Positions 1-11,211 of a stretch of 55,436 bases of DNA are shown piece by piece. This stretch comes from Atkinsonella hypoxylon. Lineage: Eukaryota > Ascomycota > Sordariomycetes > Hypocreales > Clavicipitaceae. How positions within the stretch are numbered: position 1 is the stretch's first letter; each line of letters opens with the position of its first letter. A model generated the notes under the pieces. It had not been told where the DNA came from. It did no database searches and worked only from the letters and a program-made list of their open reading frames with translations. Location of the stretch: NCBI GenBank assembly GCA_000729835.1, contig JFHB01000200.1:1-55436 (forward strand), written 5' to 3'. The position numbers and the translations under genes are program-made.

Positions 1-1
1 T

Positions 2-88
2 GGATCGGACGATGTTTTCGATCCAAATATCGACGGAAACCAACCCATCGTGGTTCGTTGCACTACTTATATGGGATGGCATGCTTGA
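2..88 (+). CDS. possible 3' end of a gene cut by the left edge
   Basis: From base 2 one plus-strand frame is open for 28 codons and then stops (TGA at 86-88). The peptide ends in PIVVRCTTYMGWHA and reads like ordinary coding sequence with a mixed, non-repetitive composition. Nothing upstream is visible, so neither start nor family can be given. The alternative is that this is non-coding sequence with a short chance frame. Confidence is low because 28 codons is too short to judge. Confidence 0.22.
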   Translation, partial: GSDDVFDPNIDGNQPIVVRCTTYMGWHA

Positions 89-622
89 AGATTGGGTCTT
101 CACATACGGAGAAGTACGGACCAAATTCACCGATATACAGTGCAATTATTTCGACACTGTATAATGCACTGTACATTCATAGATCTCACCATGTCTTGGG
201 GATCTCGCATTACTATGAACGAAAATGATCGTCTTGGTATAGACTTGCCGGCGGGACTGCGGCTGGTTCTCTTTTCGGCTTTGCGCCTTTGGGCGCATCT
301 TGGCTCTGTGTTTGCGTCGCAGGTGGCGAGGACGTCTGGGCTACGTAATCAGCATTTCGACTTGTCCAAGAATATATGAGCTGCTCTGCCTCGATGTCTA
401 GCCAAACATTCAATTTAACGGCAAGCTTTTCTCTGCACTGTGTGTGGTAACAGTGGAGACGCCTGATAGTTTGATTTGTAAATGTTGCATTCATGAAATC
501 TTTTAAAATCCTGACTGCAACTACAGCACAATCATTGCCAAACTTCCGTAGCCCAACCCTAAAGAGGGAATGTCCTAATTTTCCCCCATGATTATCACGC
601 CAAAAATGCCAGAAGAGACCCA
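89..622. other. intergenic, downstream of uS17; no firm gene
   Basis: This stretch holds the presumed 3' UTR of the minus-strand uS17 gene. On the minus strand about 213-380 encodes a proline- and lysine-rich peptide (containing APKGAKPKREPAAVPPA) that could be an exon, but no convincing start or splice partner was found. Plus-strand frames here are short. I see no RNA gene. Confidence 0.4.
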
Positions 623-1411
623 TTAGAACTTGCTGAATGTCTTAACCGCCTTGCCGGTTCGGGGCAGCACACGCAGAACGTTGAAGCGGACCTGTGCATT
701 GTTAGTTCCTGACCCAATTATGCCAGCAGATTCCATAGCTAGTGAATGTGCGACGTACAGTCTTGGAAAGAGGACGGCACTGGCCAACAGTAACCTGGTC
801 ACCCTCCTCAACACGGAAAGCAGGGGAAACGTGGGCGGCGAGGTTCTTGTGGCGCTTCTCATAACGAGAGTACTTGGGAATGAAGTGGAGATACTCTCTT
901 CGGATGATGACAGTTCGGTGCATCTTGGTGGAAACGACGGTACCGGTCAAGATACGGCCACGGATGGAGACGAGACCGGTGAAAGGGCACTTCTTGTCTA
1001 TTTCGACGAAAGTCAGTGACTGTTCGATTCGGACACCAATTTTCGCCGCAATCCCCACTCGTTCGCGTCGCTTTAGGGTCCTCAAATTTCGGTGTCGCAA
1101 AATGGCTTTGTTGTCCTGGGTGTATTCGAGATGTCTTATTCGAGTCCAGGTTTGCACGTACCGATGTAGCTACCCTCAATGGCAGTTTTGGGGACACGGA
1201 AACCCAGGCCAACATCCTTATACCATCGGCGGCCACCCTTGCCAGGTCGGGCGCTCTTCGCCTTGGTCTTGGAGTTGAGGAAGATGTGAGGCTGCTTCTG
1301 GAAAGCACGCTCCGACTGGACGGTCAACTCGGTCGCCCTGAGTACATGTTAGCCACCATATGGGTATTTCATCTCGGTGTCGTTGCGTAGTATGGAATCG
1401 TAAACTGACAT
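623..1411 (-). CDS. RPS11: 40S ribosomal protein S11 (uS17)
   Basis: This gene encodes the small-subunit ribosomal protein uS17, which binds 18S rRNA. I read four exons: 1411-1410, 1337-1162, 997-759 and 691-623, giving about 161 residues, the usual length. Recognisable eukaryotic S11 stretches in order are ERAFQKQPHIFLN, GRRWYKDVGLGFRVPK, DKKCPFTGLVSIRGR, RREYLHFIPKYSRYEKRHK, VTVGQCRPLSKTV and the end RVLPRTGKAVKTFSKF. The first exon carries only the A and T of the start codon before a GTCAGT donor, so ATG is completed by splicing to give MATELTVQSE. The second intron (1161-998) is the longest at 164 nt. The gene is divergent from Spc7. Family identity is near certain. The first splice junction is inferred. 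Confidence 0.95.
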
Positions 1412-1865
1412 CTTAAATGATCCTGTTCCGAGGAGGTTGTCGTTACAGGAGGGCTGTCGGTCGTTGAGGGTGGGTGAGGCAAGAAGTTGTTCTGCGCGAA
1501 TGTAAGGAATAGGGCAATCGTTCAATCACACACAACATTTTTTTCCCGCATATTGCTTCCCACCTTAGTTAGGGCTTACAAATCTTGGATTGGCTGTGTA
1601 GGCGAGAGGCCCACATAGCCTCAAATCGATGCGGGCCTCTCACGTGATCAGTCACTTAGATGATCTTTGTGGCACACGTGACTCTACTGCCAGCATGTCA
1701 TGCTTTGTTTTGTTAACGATAAGACCCACACTCCGCCAAAGATAACGTGCCGTTACCTACTGCGAAAGTAAACAAACACGGGCGAATCGTGGTTCGCCGC
1801 TGAAGGGAGCTCGTGATAGCTTCACTTTCAACGGCGCAACGACATTCTTCAACAACATCGTGACC
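1412..1865. promoter_or_regulatory. shared divergent promoter of uS17 and Spc7
   Basis: The 454 bp between the two start codons contain two E-box palindromes (TCACGTGA at 1640-1647 and CACGTGAC at 1675-1682) with CAGTCAC at 1649-1655 between them. CACGTG is bound by Cbf1 or other bHLH factors. CAGTCAC resembles the HomolD box of ribosomal-protein promoters in several ascomycetes. A T-rich run lies at about 1537-1545. The sites are seen directly; their use is inferred. Confidence 0.5.
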
Positions 1866-4800
1866 ATGGCTCCCTCAGCCGACGTCGCGGTGCCTTCACC
1901 CAGGCGCGTCCGGAAATCTGTCGGGTCTATTGCGATGAAAAAAACCCTAGATAAAGAGAATGCGACAGTGGACGTAGCGAGCACTTTAGCTGCTAATCGC
2001 AAGAAGTCACGCAGTAAGAGCATAGGCCCAGGCGGTCTCGATGCCCTAAAACATGGCAACGGAAACAGAAGAGCAGTAAGTCTTAGAGAGAGCTATTATA
2101 TCCGTCATTTATTGGAGCACGACTCACATTCTGTAGTCTATTGCTGCTCCTATGCCGCGGTCGATCCTCAAACCAACTGCATACTCAGTGCGAGAGATTC
2201 CACCATTAAGAAGCGATACAAAGCGTCCTAGGAATCCCAGCGAATCTCGTGACTCGACAAGGTCTCTTGTATCTTCAAATGATGACAGCTCAAATGGCTC
2301 CAAAGTAGCTCTTCGAACCGAAGCAGAGCAACAAGCAGCGGCGAGGGAGAGGGAGGAGAGAGATCGCAGAGACGCTCGTCGCAAGTCCTTGGCGAACAGA
2401 AGGGTTTCATTTGCCGCTGAGGCTACCCTTCATACCTTTCACGAAATCGAATACTTGCAAGACTCGACCACGTCGACTGATTCATCCAGACGCGCCTCAT
2501 CGAATCTATCGGGGATGGTGCCACAATCCCCTGATAACCAGAAATCCAGCAGGAGGAACTCCGGACTTCCAGCAATGAACTTTAGTAACAATGAAGACGA
2601 CACCCTGGCATCAACAATATACAGCTCCGATTCTGAGCCGGCTGACGATGTCGAAGAGGTAGAGGACGATAGTGATTCAAGTAGCGATTCGGATGACGGG
2701 ACGATGATGACTATTGAGACGGAGGACGTCACGGGAACTACGATTGCTTCTGACAGATATGATTCTGACGACGATACTTCAACTCTTGACCAAGCGTTGA
2801 GGGCGGCAGCACAAAGAGCCAACACACAACGTCTGGACAGTGATGACGACGATGGCGAGGAGGTGATCCCTTCGTTTGGCTGGGTGAAGAAAAGACAAGG
2901 CTCGGCTGCAATTAGCAGCGCAATTACCGCAGCGGCAGAGGAAGATGATGGGACAGAAATTGACATGGACATGGACATGACTAGTGCTGTTGGTGGTATC
3001 ATCAAGTCTCAGCACACTGGTGATATTACTCGGGACGGGGACATGTGCATGGACGTAACACAGGCGCTTGGTGGTATATTGCCTCAAGATATGACAACAC
3101 GACACTTACGTGGCCAGCCCATTGTCAGCCAAGTGACTCAAGATGACATTACCATGGGGGCGACAATGGAGCTCACAACAGCAATTGGTGGAATAAATCA
3201 ATCTAATCTAATAACTAACGACGAATCGGACACAAATGAAGACTTCTCAATGGAATTCACCACGGCAATGGGTGGCCTGCTTCCCCAGCTTCAAGCGGCA
3301 GATTCGACGGCTAGTCATGGAAGGACTCTTGATCGGAATCCGGAGACAGAAACCGGAAACACCATGGATATGACTGTTGGATTGGGCAAGATTCTACCGC
3401 CTCATGCCCTAAGCGATGACACTGCCATGTTGGATAATACAATGGGCATGGACATCACCGCCGCCATCGGGGGTATCCTGGGACAAGGAGACATCACGCC
3501 GCGAAGACAGGGAAAGACTATGACAGATGGGGGGACAAATAAACTCCTGAGTCCAAGCAGGCCGATCTTGGAGGCGGTTGCTCAAAAGACGCCGACGCGT
3601 CGTAGCTCCAGGTTGTCTGCACTCTCACAGGCCGCATCCCCAAAATATGAATTTGAAAGCCTTGGGTTATCGGCATTTACGGGCAGAGGTTTGCGCCGTA
3701 GTACTGACCCACAAACGCCAGAATATACCATTTCTTCTCCTCTGCGAACTCCGACACCGTCTCCGCCTAAGCTCTCGAGGCCTCTGGCTCAAGTTTCACC
3801 GGCCAGTACATTTACGCAACCTAGCCGAAGCAAAAGCCCTCAATCAACTACCCCCCGAGAAATGGTATTAGCCGAGACTGACAAGAGCCCCTCACTGAAT
3901 AAATCATCAAAGCTAAAGCTTTCCATATTTAAGAATGACATCCAACCGGATACACGAACACCAACAGCTATTTTGACACCAAACACTCGACGATTATCAG
4001 GCCTGGGAGTGGACAGAAGCGGGCTCGGATCGCCTCAAGTTACCGCTCTGTTAAATAGACGCAGCTCTATTTGTGACAGTGCCTGCGACTTTGTGCCAGG
4101 AAAACGCGAATTCATATTTGAAGACCCCAAGATCATGCAGGATGAGGTTGACAAAGCACGAAAAGACGAAGAAGCCAAGGAAGGTTTGTCGAAGGTTGCT
4201 CCTTCAAATGGCAGAGATGCCACGCTCAATTTGAGAGAAATGATTGACAGCTTAAGTCCGAAGCGTAATGCTATGAAAGGTCGGAAGAGTCTACACATTG
4301 GCAGCGCAAAGGGCCTTCTGGGGAAGAGACCTGTAGAACTAGACGACGAAGACGACGACTCTGAGGACAATGACGGAGTGAAGAGGCTTAAAGGGCACCA
4401 AGGCAGTCCTGTCAAAAGCATCAAACTGCAACAACCGCCTTCTGTGGCTGAAACTACTGGAAGGCTGACCAGGTCAACTCGGAGAAGCCTGGAACCAAGT
4501 ACAACGAGTTCGGCCCCTTCGTTCTTGTCGCCGATTAAGAAGGGTACAGATACCACACCTCGTGGCCAGGGACGAAACAGATCACTTCGAGATATACAGA
4601 CCGTCCATGATGTCCATTATGCGAATGCAGACGATGAAAGTCTCGAGGAGATTGGAGAGCCTACCGTTGACGAAAGAATTCATCTTCAAGACTTTTTGAA
4701 CATGACATCAATCCGTTTTATGGAACTTACGACCACCAAGCGACGTCATACAGTTGCCCCAAGCAACTTGCAAGACGGCTCTACAGAAGAAGGAGAGGAT

Positions 4801-6224
4801 ATAATGACACTGGAGCGCTGTGTAGTAGCTGGAGCGTGCACAATACCCATGTTGGAGCTCTACCAACATTCTTGCCGTGAATTGAAGAGTTATATCGCCG
4901 AGGGTCGTCGAATTGTCAAAGAAATTGAGGCCGAAACCTTTGAGGACAACCCTCCACTTTTCCGCGAGTATATTTCAGCTTCTCCTGAAGTCAAAGCTCT
5001 TATGGACAGTCAGTTCAAAAATGTGAAAACCCATGCTAGACTGCTAAGCAAGGCGATGTGGTACGAATGGAGATCAAAGCTGCAAGAAGGCTTGAGAGAG
5101 GGTCTGGCGAAGATAGCGGAGGACATGAACGCAGATGATCAAAATCTCAAAGAGCAGGAAGATCTATTGGCAGCTGTCTTGCCGAAGGCATTGGCGGAGT
5201 ACGCAGCCTTGGAGGAAGAGGGCGGCAACCTCGAGGAGGCTGCAAAAGAGCTGGCTGATTGCGACCCGGCTGAATTAGAGGCTGCAAGGCTCCAACTGAC
5301 TGAACTAAACGCCGACATCGCGGAAAAGAAGAGACTAGTCACCCAGCTGCGGCAGGAGCTGGAATCCTCTGCCGCCGAGGTGGAAAATCTCACGTCGAAG
5401 AAGGAAGGCCTCCTGCACGAAATTCAACAAGCCGAAAGAACTCGAGAAGCTTGCCGCGGCTGGACGTGCAGTGAGGTCGAATCGCTCAAAGGTAGGCCAA
5501 CATATGAAAACGCAATGACAAAGAAATCTAGGTCGGGCTAACAAACTGTCTAGCTCGCGTAGATGCAATTGAAAAGCAACACGGCTGGGCCGTGACAGGT
5601 CTTAGCGGAACCAACTTGTCCATGTCTTACAAGCACGAGATTGAGATTGTGTTCGATGTTGCTTCGTTTCAGCCCCATCAGGAAAATTCTAGAATTGATC
5701 TTTGGTATATTGGCGATCAGAAGGACGCCAAGCAAGCGAAAACGGCGGAGAAAGAGTTCTTCCTGCAATGCATCCGGGACCATGTGCGAGCATTGCAACA
5801 GAGTCAGGTAAAGATTTTGGATATTTTGAACATTGTAGGCACCGCATGGGACAAAGCACGCTTTGTCACGTCTCAAATTGGCATGATCAACGTCACGTTC
5901 CCAACCAACGTGATCAAGACATCTGATGCCAGTGTCGCAGTGACAAGTTCACTGCTTCTCACGGCCCTCAAAACCAGGGTAGAGACGACTCTGCATCTGC
6001 ACGGACACAGTATACCTCAAGGGGTAGATATTGGAATATCCACCCAAGTTCAGGTGGTGTACGGAGAGCACTTCAATGTCAGCAAAGTGGGGGAGTTTCT
6101 GGCTACTAAAATCGGGAATAAAATTGGCGCAAAGCATGAAGGTTGGAATGACGTGCTAGTCGAGCTTCACAAAAGATTGATTGCTCGAGGAAAGAAGCAG
6201 GTATCTGGTGTGGCGCAATTATGA
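1866..6224 (+). CDS. spc7: kinetochore scaffold protein Spc7/Spc105 (KNL1)
   Basis: This is the outer-kinetochore scaffold of the KMN network. It recruits spindle-checkpoint proteins and PP1. The exons are 1866-2075, 2137-5491 and 5554-6224, giving 1411 residues. The start is the ATG at 1866 in ACCATGG context. Visible elements are a basic N-terminus, a PP1-docking RVSF motif at about 159-162, and six MELT-like repeats at about residues 345-520: MDMDMTSAVGG, MCMDVTQALGG, TMELTTAIGG, SMEFTTAMGG, TMDMTVGLG and MGMDITAAIGG. A long disordered S/T-P-rich region follows. From about residue 912 the Spc7 domain begins with the diagnostic LQDFLNMTSIRFMELTTTKR, then a coiled coil, and the third exon supplies the RWD-type C-terminus. 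MELT repeats are Mps1 targets that bind Bub3-Bub1 when phosphorylated. It is divergent from uS17. Confidence 0.95.
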
Positions 6225-8500
6225 ATAACGGCAAAGGAGGCATGGCGTGCTTTATTTTTCAAGGGCGTTTGGGTAGATACAACAGGGGTAGGGAAACCAG
6301 CGGGCCATATTGTTAGCGCGATTATTATACATATAATCGATTGGACACATATTCAACGAACATGATCAATTTGTCTAGGCTTGACAATGCAGCTGCCCTT
6401 GACGGACATTACATGATGAGAACCAAGACTTGCTCGCTGACATGAGGCTGTGCGCTGTTTGCTATCCCTTTAAGGCCTCAGGCAGGTCACAAGCAAGGAT
6501 ACGGGCTAATCAAGACGAAGCCAAATAGAAGGTACATAGTTTTGTATGGGAAAATCTATATAATAGAAGTACCGACAATCTCCCTCTGTACAAAGAGGTA
6601 TATCGCAGCCCTAACGCTATTGTGGAGGTTCAGCATTAATGGGAAAAAGGTGTGGGTCCGTGATCTGCCTGAGGCCTTAGGAATGTCAAAGGGATGCTAT
6701 GCTGTTAAGGTCTCAAAAATTCTGGGGGATTTCCTTCCTTTGAACTCAACTTCTTGTTCGGGAGCAAGCAACGAAAGCACCAGACGGTAGATGAACTGAT
6801 TGAGCGGAAAGCTGATTAAACTTAACAATAATGAATGAATAGACGTGCAGCCTTACTTCGCCAGAACCTAAACATCAAGAGGCACGCCAGCCTGCACTGC
6901 TTCATCCTCGCAGTGGGATTGTGCGATTGCGTCCCCGATACATGATCTTCATTCGACGCGGCCAGGCCGAAGCGACGTTCTCGGCTGTCAAGTCTTTCAA
7001 TGTCCGAACAAAGGTTGGCTCTCTTGTTGCACCTGGCCTGATATCCTTTTGTATATATCGGTGCATACCTAAGCAAGTACCTAAGGAGGTATCCTTGCGC
7101 AAAGGAACCTGGCACATGGTATCTCAGTTTGGTTCGTTCTTTGATCACTAACCGTAACTCGAGATATTTACCACTGTCTTTGATATGACTCGCGAAAAAA
7201 AAATCAATTCTGTCGGCACGTTTAGAAAACTCGTCATAGGGACATAGCTCTGATGACATTTTGTCTTCGGTTTCTGAGCAGCCTGGTCGACGGATGTGTG
7301 GCAACTAGGCCTGTTCAGGTCTTGCATACTTTCAGCTTGATCCTTGTGACACGGCACATACGATAATCTCTATCTGGCCTGCGCGCCTGCAGCCCCTTGT
7401 CATGGGTCCTTGACCTCGACATCGTGTCGAGCAGGCAGGTGGTTCAAAGGGCCGCGAGCTGGGTCCGGTAGGACTAGTGCTTTGCGTCTGCTGCTCGCGG
7501 ATTGTGCACATCTGGGATTACTTACTTTGTCGACAGTTTTTGTACAAACCATTCAACGGAGCTTTTGGAGTGTGAAACAGATCCTTGGCCCATCGATAGA
7601 TACTCTACGGCTGAAACACGTATGGAGGTTCCGCAACGCGATGTCAGATACTGAGCTGGTTAATATGGACTATACCTCTGATCAAGTTGAAATGATTGTG
7701 ACTAAAATACACGGCCAGGTGGTAGGCAGTGCAGGATGGGGAAATTAGATGTCCATCGTCGATGCCGAGAAAGCATCTACAGTATGAGAAGTCGGATGCT
7801 AGTCGAGCTGGGCGTCTGCACTCCACAACAGGAAAATGTGCAGACGTTCTGTGAAAGACAAATCAAATTTAAAGATCCATTGTGAGATACGCCCAGATGG
7901 AAGGTGTAAGCTGAGCTTGGTCCAACATTTAATGTTCTCCCCGGATGTGAATCTGGGGGACTATGCCATTTGCGATCGAGCAGATTCGGAGGCTCGTGGA
8001 AGTTGGGCTGTTCAATCCCGTGTTCAACGTTTCGACAACACATGCTCTTCTCCACAACTACAATGGCGATAGCCCCTGACTTCGGTTGTACGCGCATATC
8101 GTCTTGCTGCAAACCTTCACCGAACATGAGACCCAAGCATTTCCAAGACTGACAAGGCGTAGCATCATAAGACGAAATGTATCAATCGACCTGAACAGCC
8201 ACAAGCTGTAGCTGTTCAGCATTACGAATGGATGAAATTGGAAAGAACGATCTGGGCGAAGGAAACCGTCAGGTCTAAAAGTATATAAGAAAGATATTTG
8301 ACTTTGCTGAGCCAGCTTTATATGAATTACAATCTGCATCGACAGGACAAGACTCTAGCTGCATAGACGGGCTGTTTGAATAACCAGAAGTTACACACAG
8401 GTTTCTTGTCATTCTGTATCAATCTCACCTCAAGGTCCGAAGTCTGAACTTAGCTGCAACAACCGAGCCGTTGGGTCCTCGCTTACACACAGCAAACTCC
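6225..8500. other. gene-poor intergenic stretch
   Basis: Only short unconvincing frames are present; the longest, 7410-7748 plus, matches nothing I recognise and lacks codon regularity. Around 7070-7095 is a copy of the TACCTAAGG-type word seen elsewhere between genes. A TATA-like GTATATAAG at about 8280 lies some 220 bp before the next start codon. No RNA gene was seen. Confidence 0.4.
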
Positions 8501-10060
8501 ATGGCCGTGCCGACAATTATATGGACGCTGCATGGTGGAAAATGGCAAGGTACATTCAAAGACTTGCCTCCCGTCTCTCCCGACCAAATGACCCGTCTCT
8601 CCAAGGTCTCCAACATCTACAACGACGCCCTAAACCGAATATTCATGGAAGGCCCGTTGACAGACGGGCCAGGAAATCAACCACAAGATGCGTCATTGGA
8701 ATCTTCTTGGCCAGGAAACCAGCTAGGGACCAGCCACATGCCCGAAAACTCTGACATGGGGATGAATCACGGGCTCGGGGATCTCCTAGATGCCGTGGAT
8801 TCCCTGACCGACCATCAAGCGTACGGGTCAATAACTGAGGGATGTAACTTGAACACTTGGCAAAATTTGCCTTACAGCACGGTTTCTGGCTGTCAAAATC
8901 ACCAGAGTGATAAGGACTTCTTTAATGATTCCCAGATCGACTTCACGTCGGAATTTGTCGCCGGCCAGAACATCGAAATGGCGGACTCAAGTTCCGCGAA
9001 CATGTTGATGGACCATCATGGGATCGATGATGCATCGGCCAACAGAGAAGAACACAGCACTCGCAGTTTAGAACCTTCTGAGTTTGTCAATCCCCGAGAT
9101 ATGAACGTCAAGACCGTCTCCGGAGTTGATACTCGACAAGCAGACTATTCGGCAGCTGGAGGGCCCTGTAATGTCCAGGCCCAGATGCAGAGTCGGACAG
9201 TAGAACGGACTCGAAATACCTCGCCCGAACCATGCTCACTTAGTTGTGCAAACACAAAGTCCTCTGTTCACGAGAGCCAAGTCCCAAGCGCCGATGCGCA
9301 GCTCTGGACTCAGGAACTAGTTGAAAATGGGGATGAAACAGGCAATGGATGTGCCAACACATGTGAATATTTTGATTTGACTGATGTGGCGCAGTATGTT
9401 TATGGACGGTTGACCCCAATCTTCGACCTTGGCAATCATGTACCCGAGTATCGAGGGAATGGAACAACGCTAGCAGGCGAAAATGCAGAGCTACCCACGG
9501 AGAAGGAATCCGAGGAATGTGCATCAGCGGAAACTGAGGTTACGAAGCCGGCTGAGGATATTCCTTCAGAAGACGACGATTCCAGTGATGGGGAGACAAA
9601 TACTGTTGGAGATGGCACCACGCTGGACGATGAGGACGAGCCTGAGGATGAGGTCGTGATTGCGCCTGAACATGTGGAAAGTTGGATGACGGAATCGGAG
9701 AGAAGCACCCCGGAAATCAAGACCGAGATTGATTCAGACGAAGAGATGATGATTGATGAAGTGCCTCTTCTGCGAGGGAGGAGTGAAGACACACCAGCCC
9801 GGACCCCGGAGCCCCGAGACAGTGGCGCATCGAGCGCCCAGCCTATGTCCAGACACAATACCCCGTCATCTACGGGTTCTAACCCGGCTGTAGCAGACGT
9901 TGCAGATGCCCTCCCAGACTCCGACTGCCGCTTTGGCAGTTCCGTCCATAACAGGTCAGCCTGGTCGCTATGGGGAAGCCGCGGGATGTCAGAGCCGGTT
10001 TACCCCTCAAAATTTGCCCGTCTCACCACCCGAAATGTCGAGGTCGAGATGAGGGGATAA
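8501..10060 (+). CDS. unknown acidic, largely disordered protein
   Basis: A single uninterrupted frame of 519 residues starts at the first ATG (8501), giving MAVPTIIWTLHGGKWQGTF. I do not recognise the family. The first about 60 residues look ordered (GGKWQGTFKDLPP, then RLSKVSNIYNDALNRIF). The middle is rich in N, D, S and Q. From about residue 330 there is a long acidic stretch (SEDDDSSDGE, TLDDEDEPEDE) followed by S/T-P sites such as STPEIKTEIDSDEE. The C-terminus (PVYPSKFARLTTRNVEVEMRG) is less biased and may be conserved. Such composition is common in nuclear regulatory proteins, but no DNA-binding motif is visible, so no function is assigned. No intron is needed. The large gaps on both sides suggest an independently regulated gene. 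Confidence 0.65.
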   Translation: MAVPTIIWTLHGGKWQGTFKDLPPVSPDQMTRLSKVSNIYNDALNRIFMEGPLTDGPGNQPQDASLESSWPGNQLGTSHMPENSDMGMNHGLGDLLDAVDSLTDHQAYGSITEGCNLNTWQNLPYSTVSGCQNHQSDKDFFNDSQIDFTSEFVAGQNIEMADSSSANMLMDHHGIDDASANREEHSTRSLEPSEFVNPRDMNVKTVSGVDTRQADYSAAGGPCNVQAQMQSRTVERTRNTSPEPCSLSCANTKSSVHESQVPSADAQLWTQELVENGDETGNGCANTCEYFDLTDVAQYVYGRLTPIFDLGNHVPEYRGNGTTLAGENAELPTEKESEECASAETEVTKPAEDIPSEDDDSSDGETNTVGDGTTLDDEDEPEDEVVIAPEHVESWMTESERSTPEIKTEIDSDEEMMIDEVPLLRGRSEDTPARTPEPRDSGASSAQPMSRHNTPSSTGSNPAVADVADALPDSDCRFGSSVHNRSAWSLWGSRGMSEPVYPSKFARLTTRNVEVEMRG

Positions 10061-11211
10061 TATCTCTCCTAGTCCGGTACAGCAAAGGGATGGATTCTGT
10101 TGAAATTAGTCCAGCCACAGGGAGGCAAGGAGGGAAGTAGGGACTTGTGCGCGAATTCGACGTCGAAAGTGTAGTGTTGTTAATGGAGTCTTGTATGTCA
10201 CCTGCCATGTTACTCAGGAGTTGTCTGTGCGTGCCAAGCCGGACTTGATAATGTATGCCATCAAATAGACAATTGAATACCGAGTCAAAAGCCTGTCATC
10301 GTACTCTGGCCGACTTGTCCTAAGGAGCAGGGAAGCAGTCGTAGAGTGCAGCACTTGGTTCCCCGTCTTACCGAAGCGTGGTCCCCCCGCAATAGTATGA
10401 CTAGCCTGGTAGTTATACTGCGTGGTATGCGGTCCTAAGGCTGCTTTTTCATTTTACCACAGACTGGTAATTGAGCTGCGAGTCTAGACGAATATCCGTT
10501 TCCGTGCGTAGTGATGATTTGCAGATAGTAGTACCGCATGCTTCTAGGAGAGCAACTTGGGCAAGGTCCGACGAATGACGAATCTGGGCATTGGAATAGT
10601 TCATGCTGGCCGTCGGGACTGATGTTGAATATAATCATGATTGCCCATACATGCAGGACAGAAAGCAGTTTTGGTGGACTGGGATTAGTGAGATAGATTA
10701 CCACAGCTACCTGGGCGACAGTCTACCTTTCCCTGATCCTGAAGTTGTCGGATATGAGTCTATATCGATTGTCTGTTTGATCATGCCGCAGTATCTCTAT
10801 CGTTTCACCATTCTAATCTCGATCGCAACACCGATTTCCATCCTTAAGCCGATGGTCTGGCGCCTAATGATGTACACCTGCGGCAGTGAGACATGCAGCC
10901 TTCCTCTGCCGCATAGTGGTCGTTTTCCCCCTAAAGCATGATCGACTTCGACCTAGTGTTTGTAAGTGGCATGAAGTGTGGATTGGACAAGAATGATGGT
11001 TTGGAATGATGCTAGAAGACATGTCATGGCGTCAACCGATTTAGTCGAGGTGATTGGTCTGGCAGATACAGGCAACAAGCAATGGGATGCCGGGAGGTTC
11101 GATCCATACCCGATGCAAGCACACTTACAAGGACACATCATCCGCGATCAGCGCGAAGTACGCTTCAATTGTGGCTGTGCTCGTAAACAGCCATCTATAC
11201 AGCATCTACCA
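10061..11211. other. intergenic; no gene seen
   Basis: It lies between the unknown acidic protein and the 3' end of ATG14 (plus then minus, so convergent). Plus-strand frames at 10603-10941 and 10978-11277 are short, without recognisable motifs, and the latter runs into the ATG14 tail. Probably the two 3' UTRs plus spacer. Confidence 0.4.

Noticed and set aside
213..623. 136-codon minus frame after uS17
   Set aside because: Much of it is uS17 3' flank; only the last proline-rich part looks coding and no start or splice partner was found.
11080..11130. GGTTCGATCC-like tRNA T-arm
   Set aside because: The bases flanking it do not pair as a T stem, and no acceptor or anticodon arm can be drawn.
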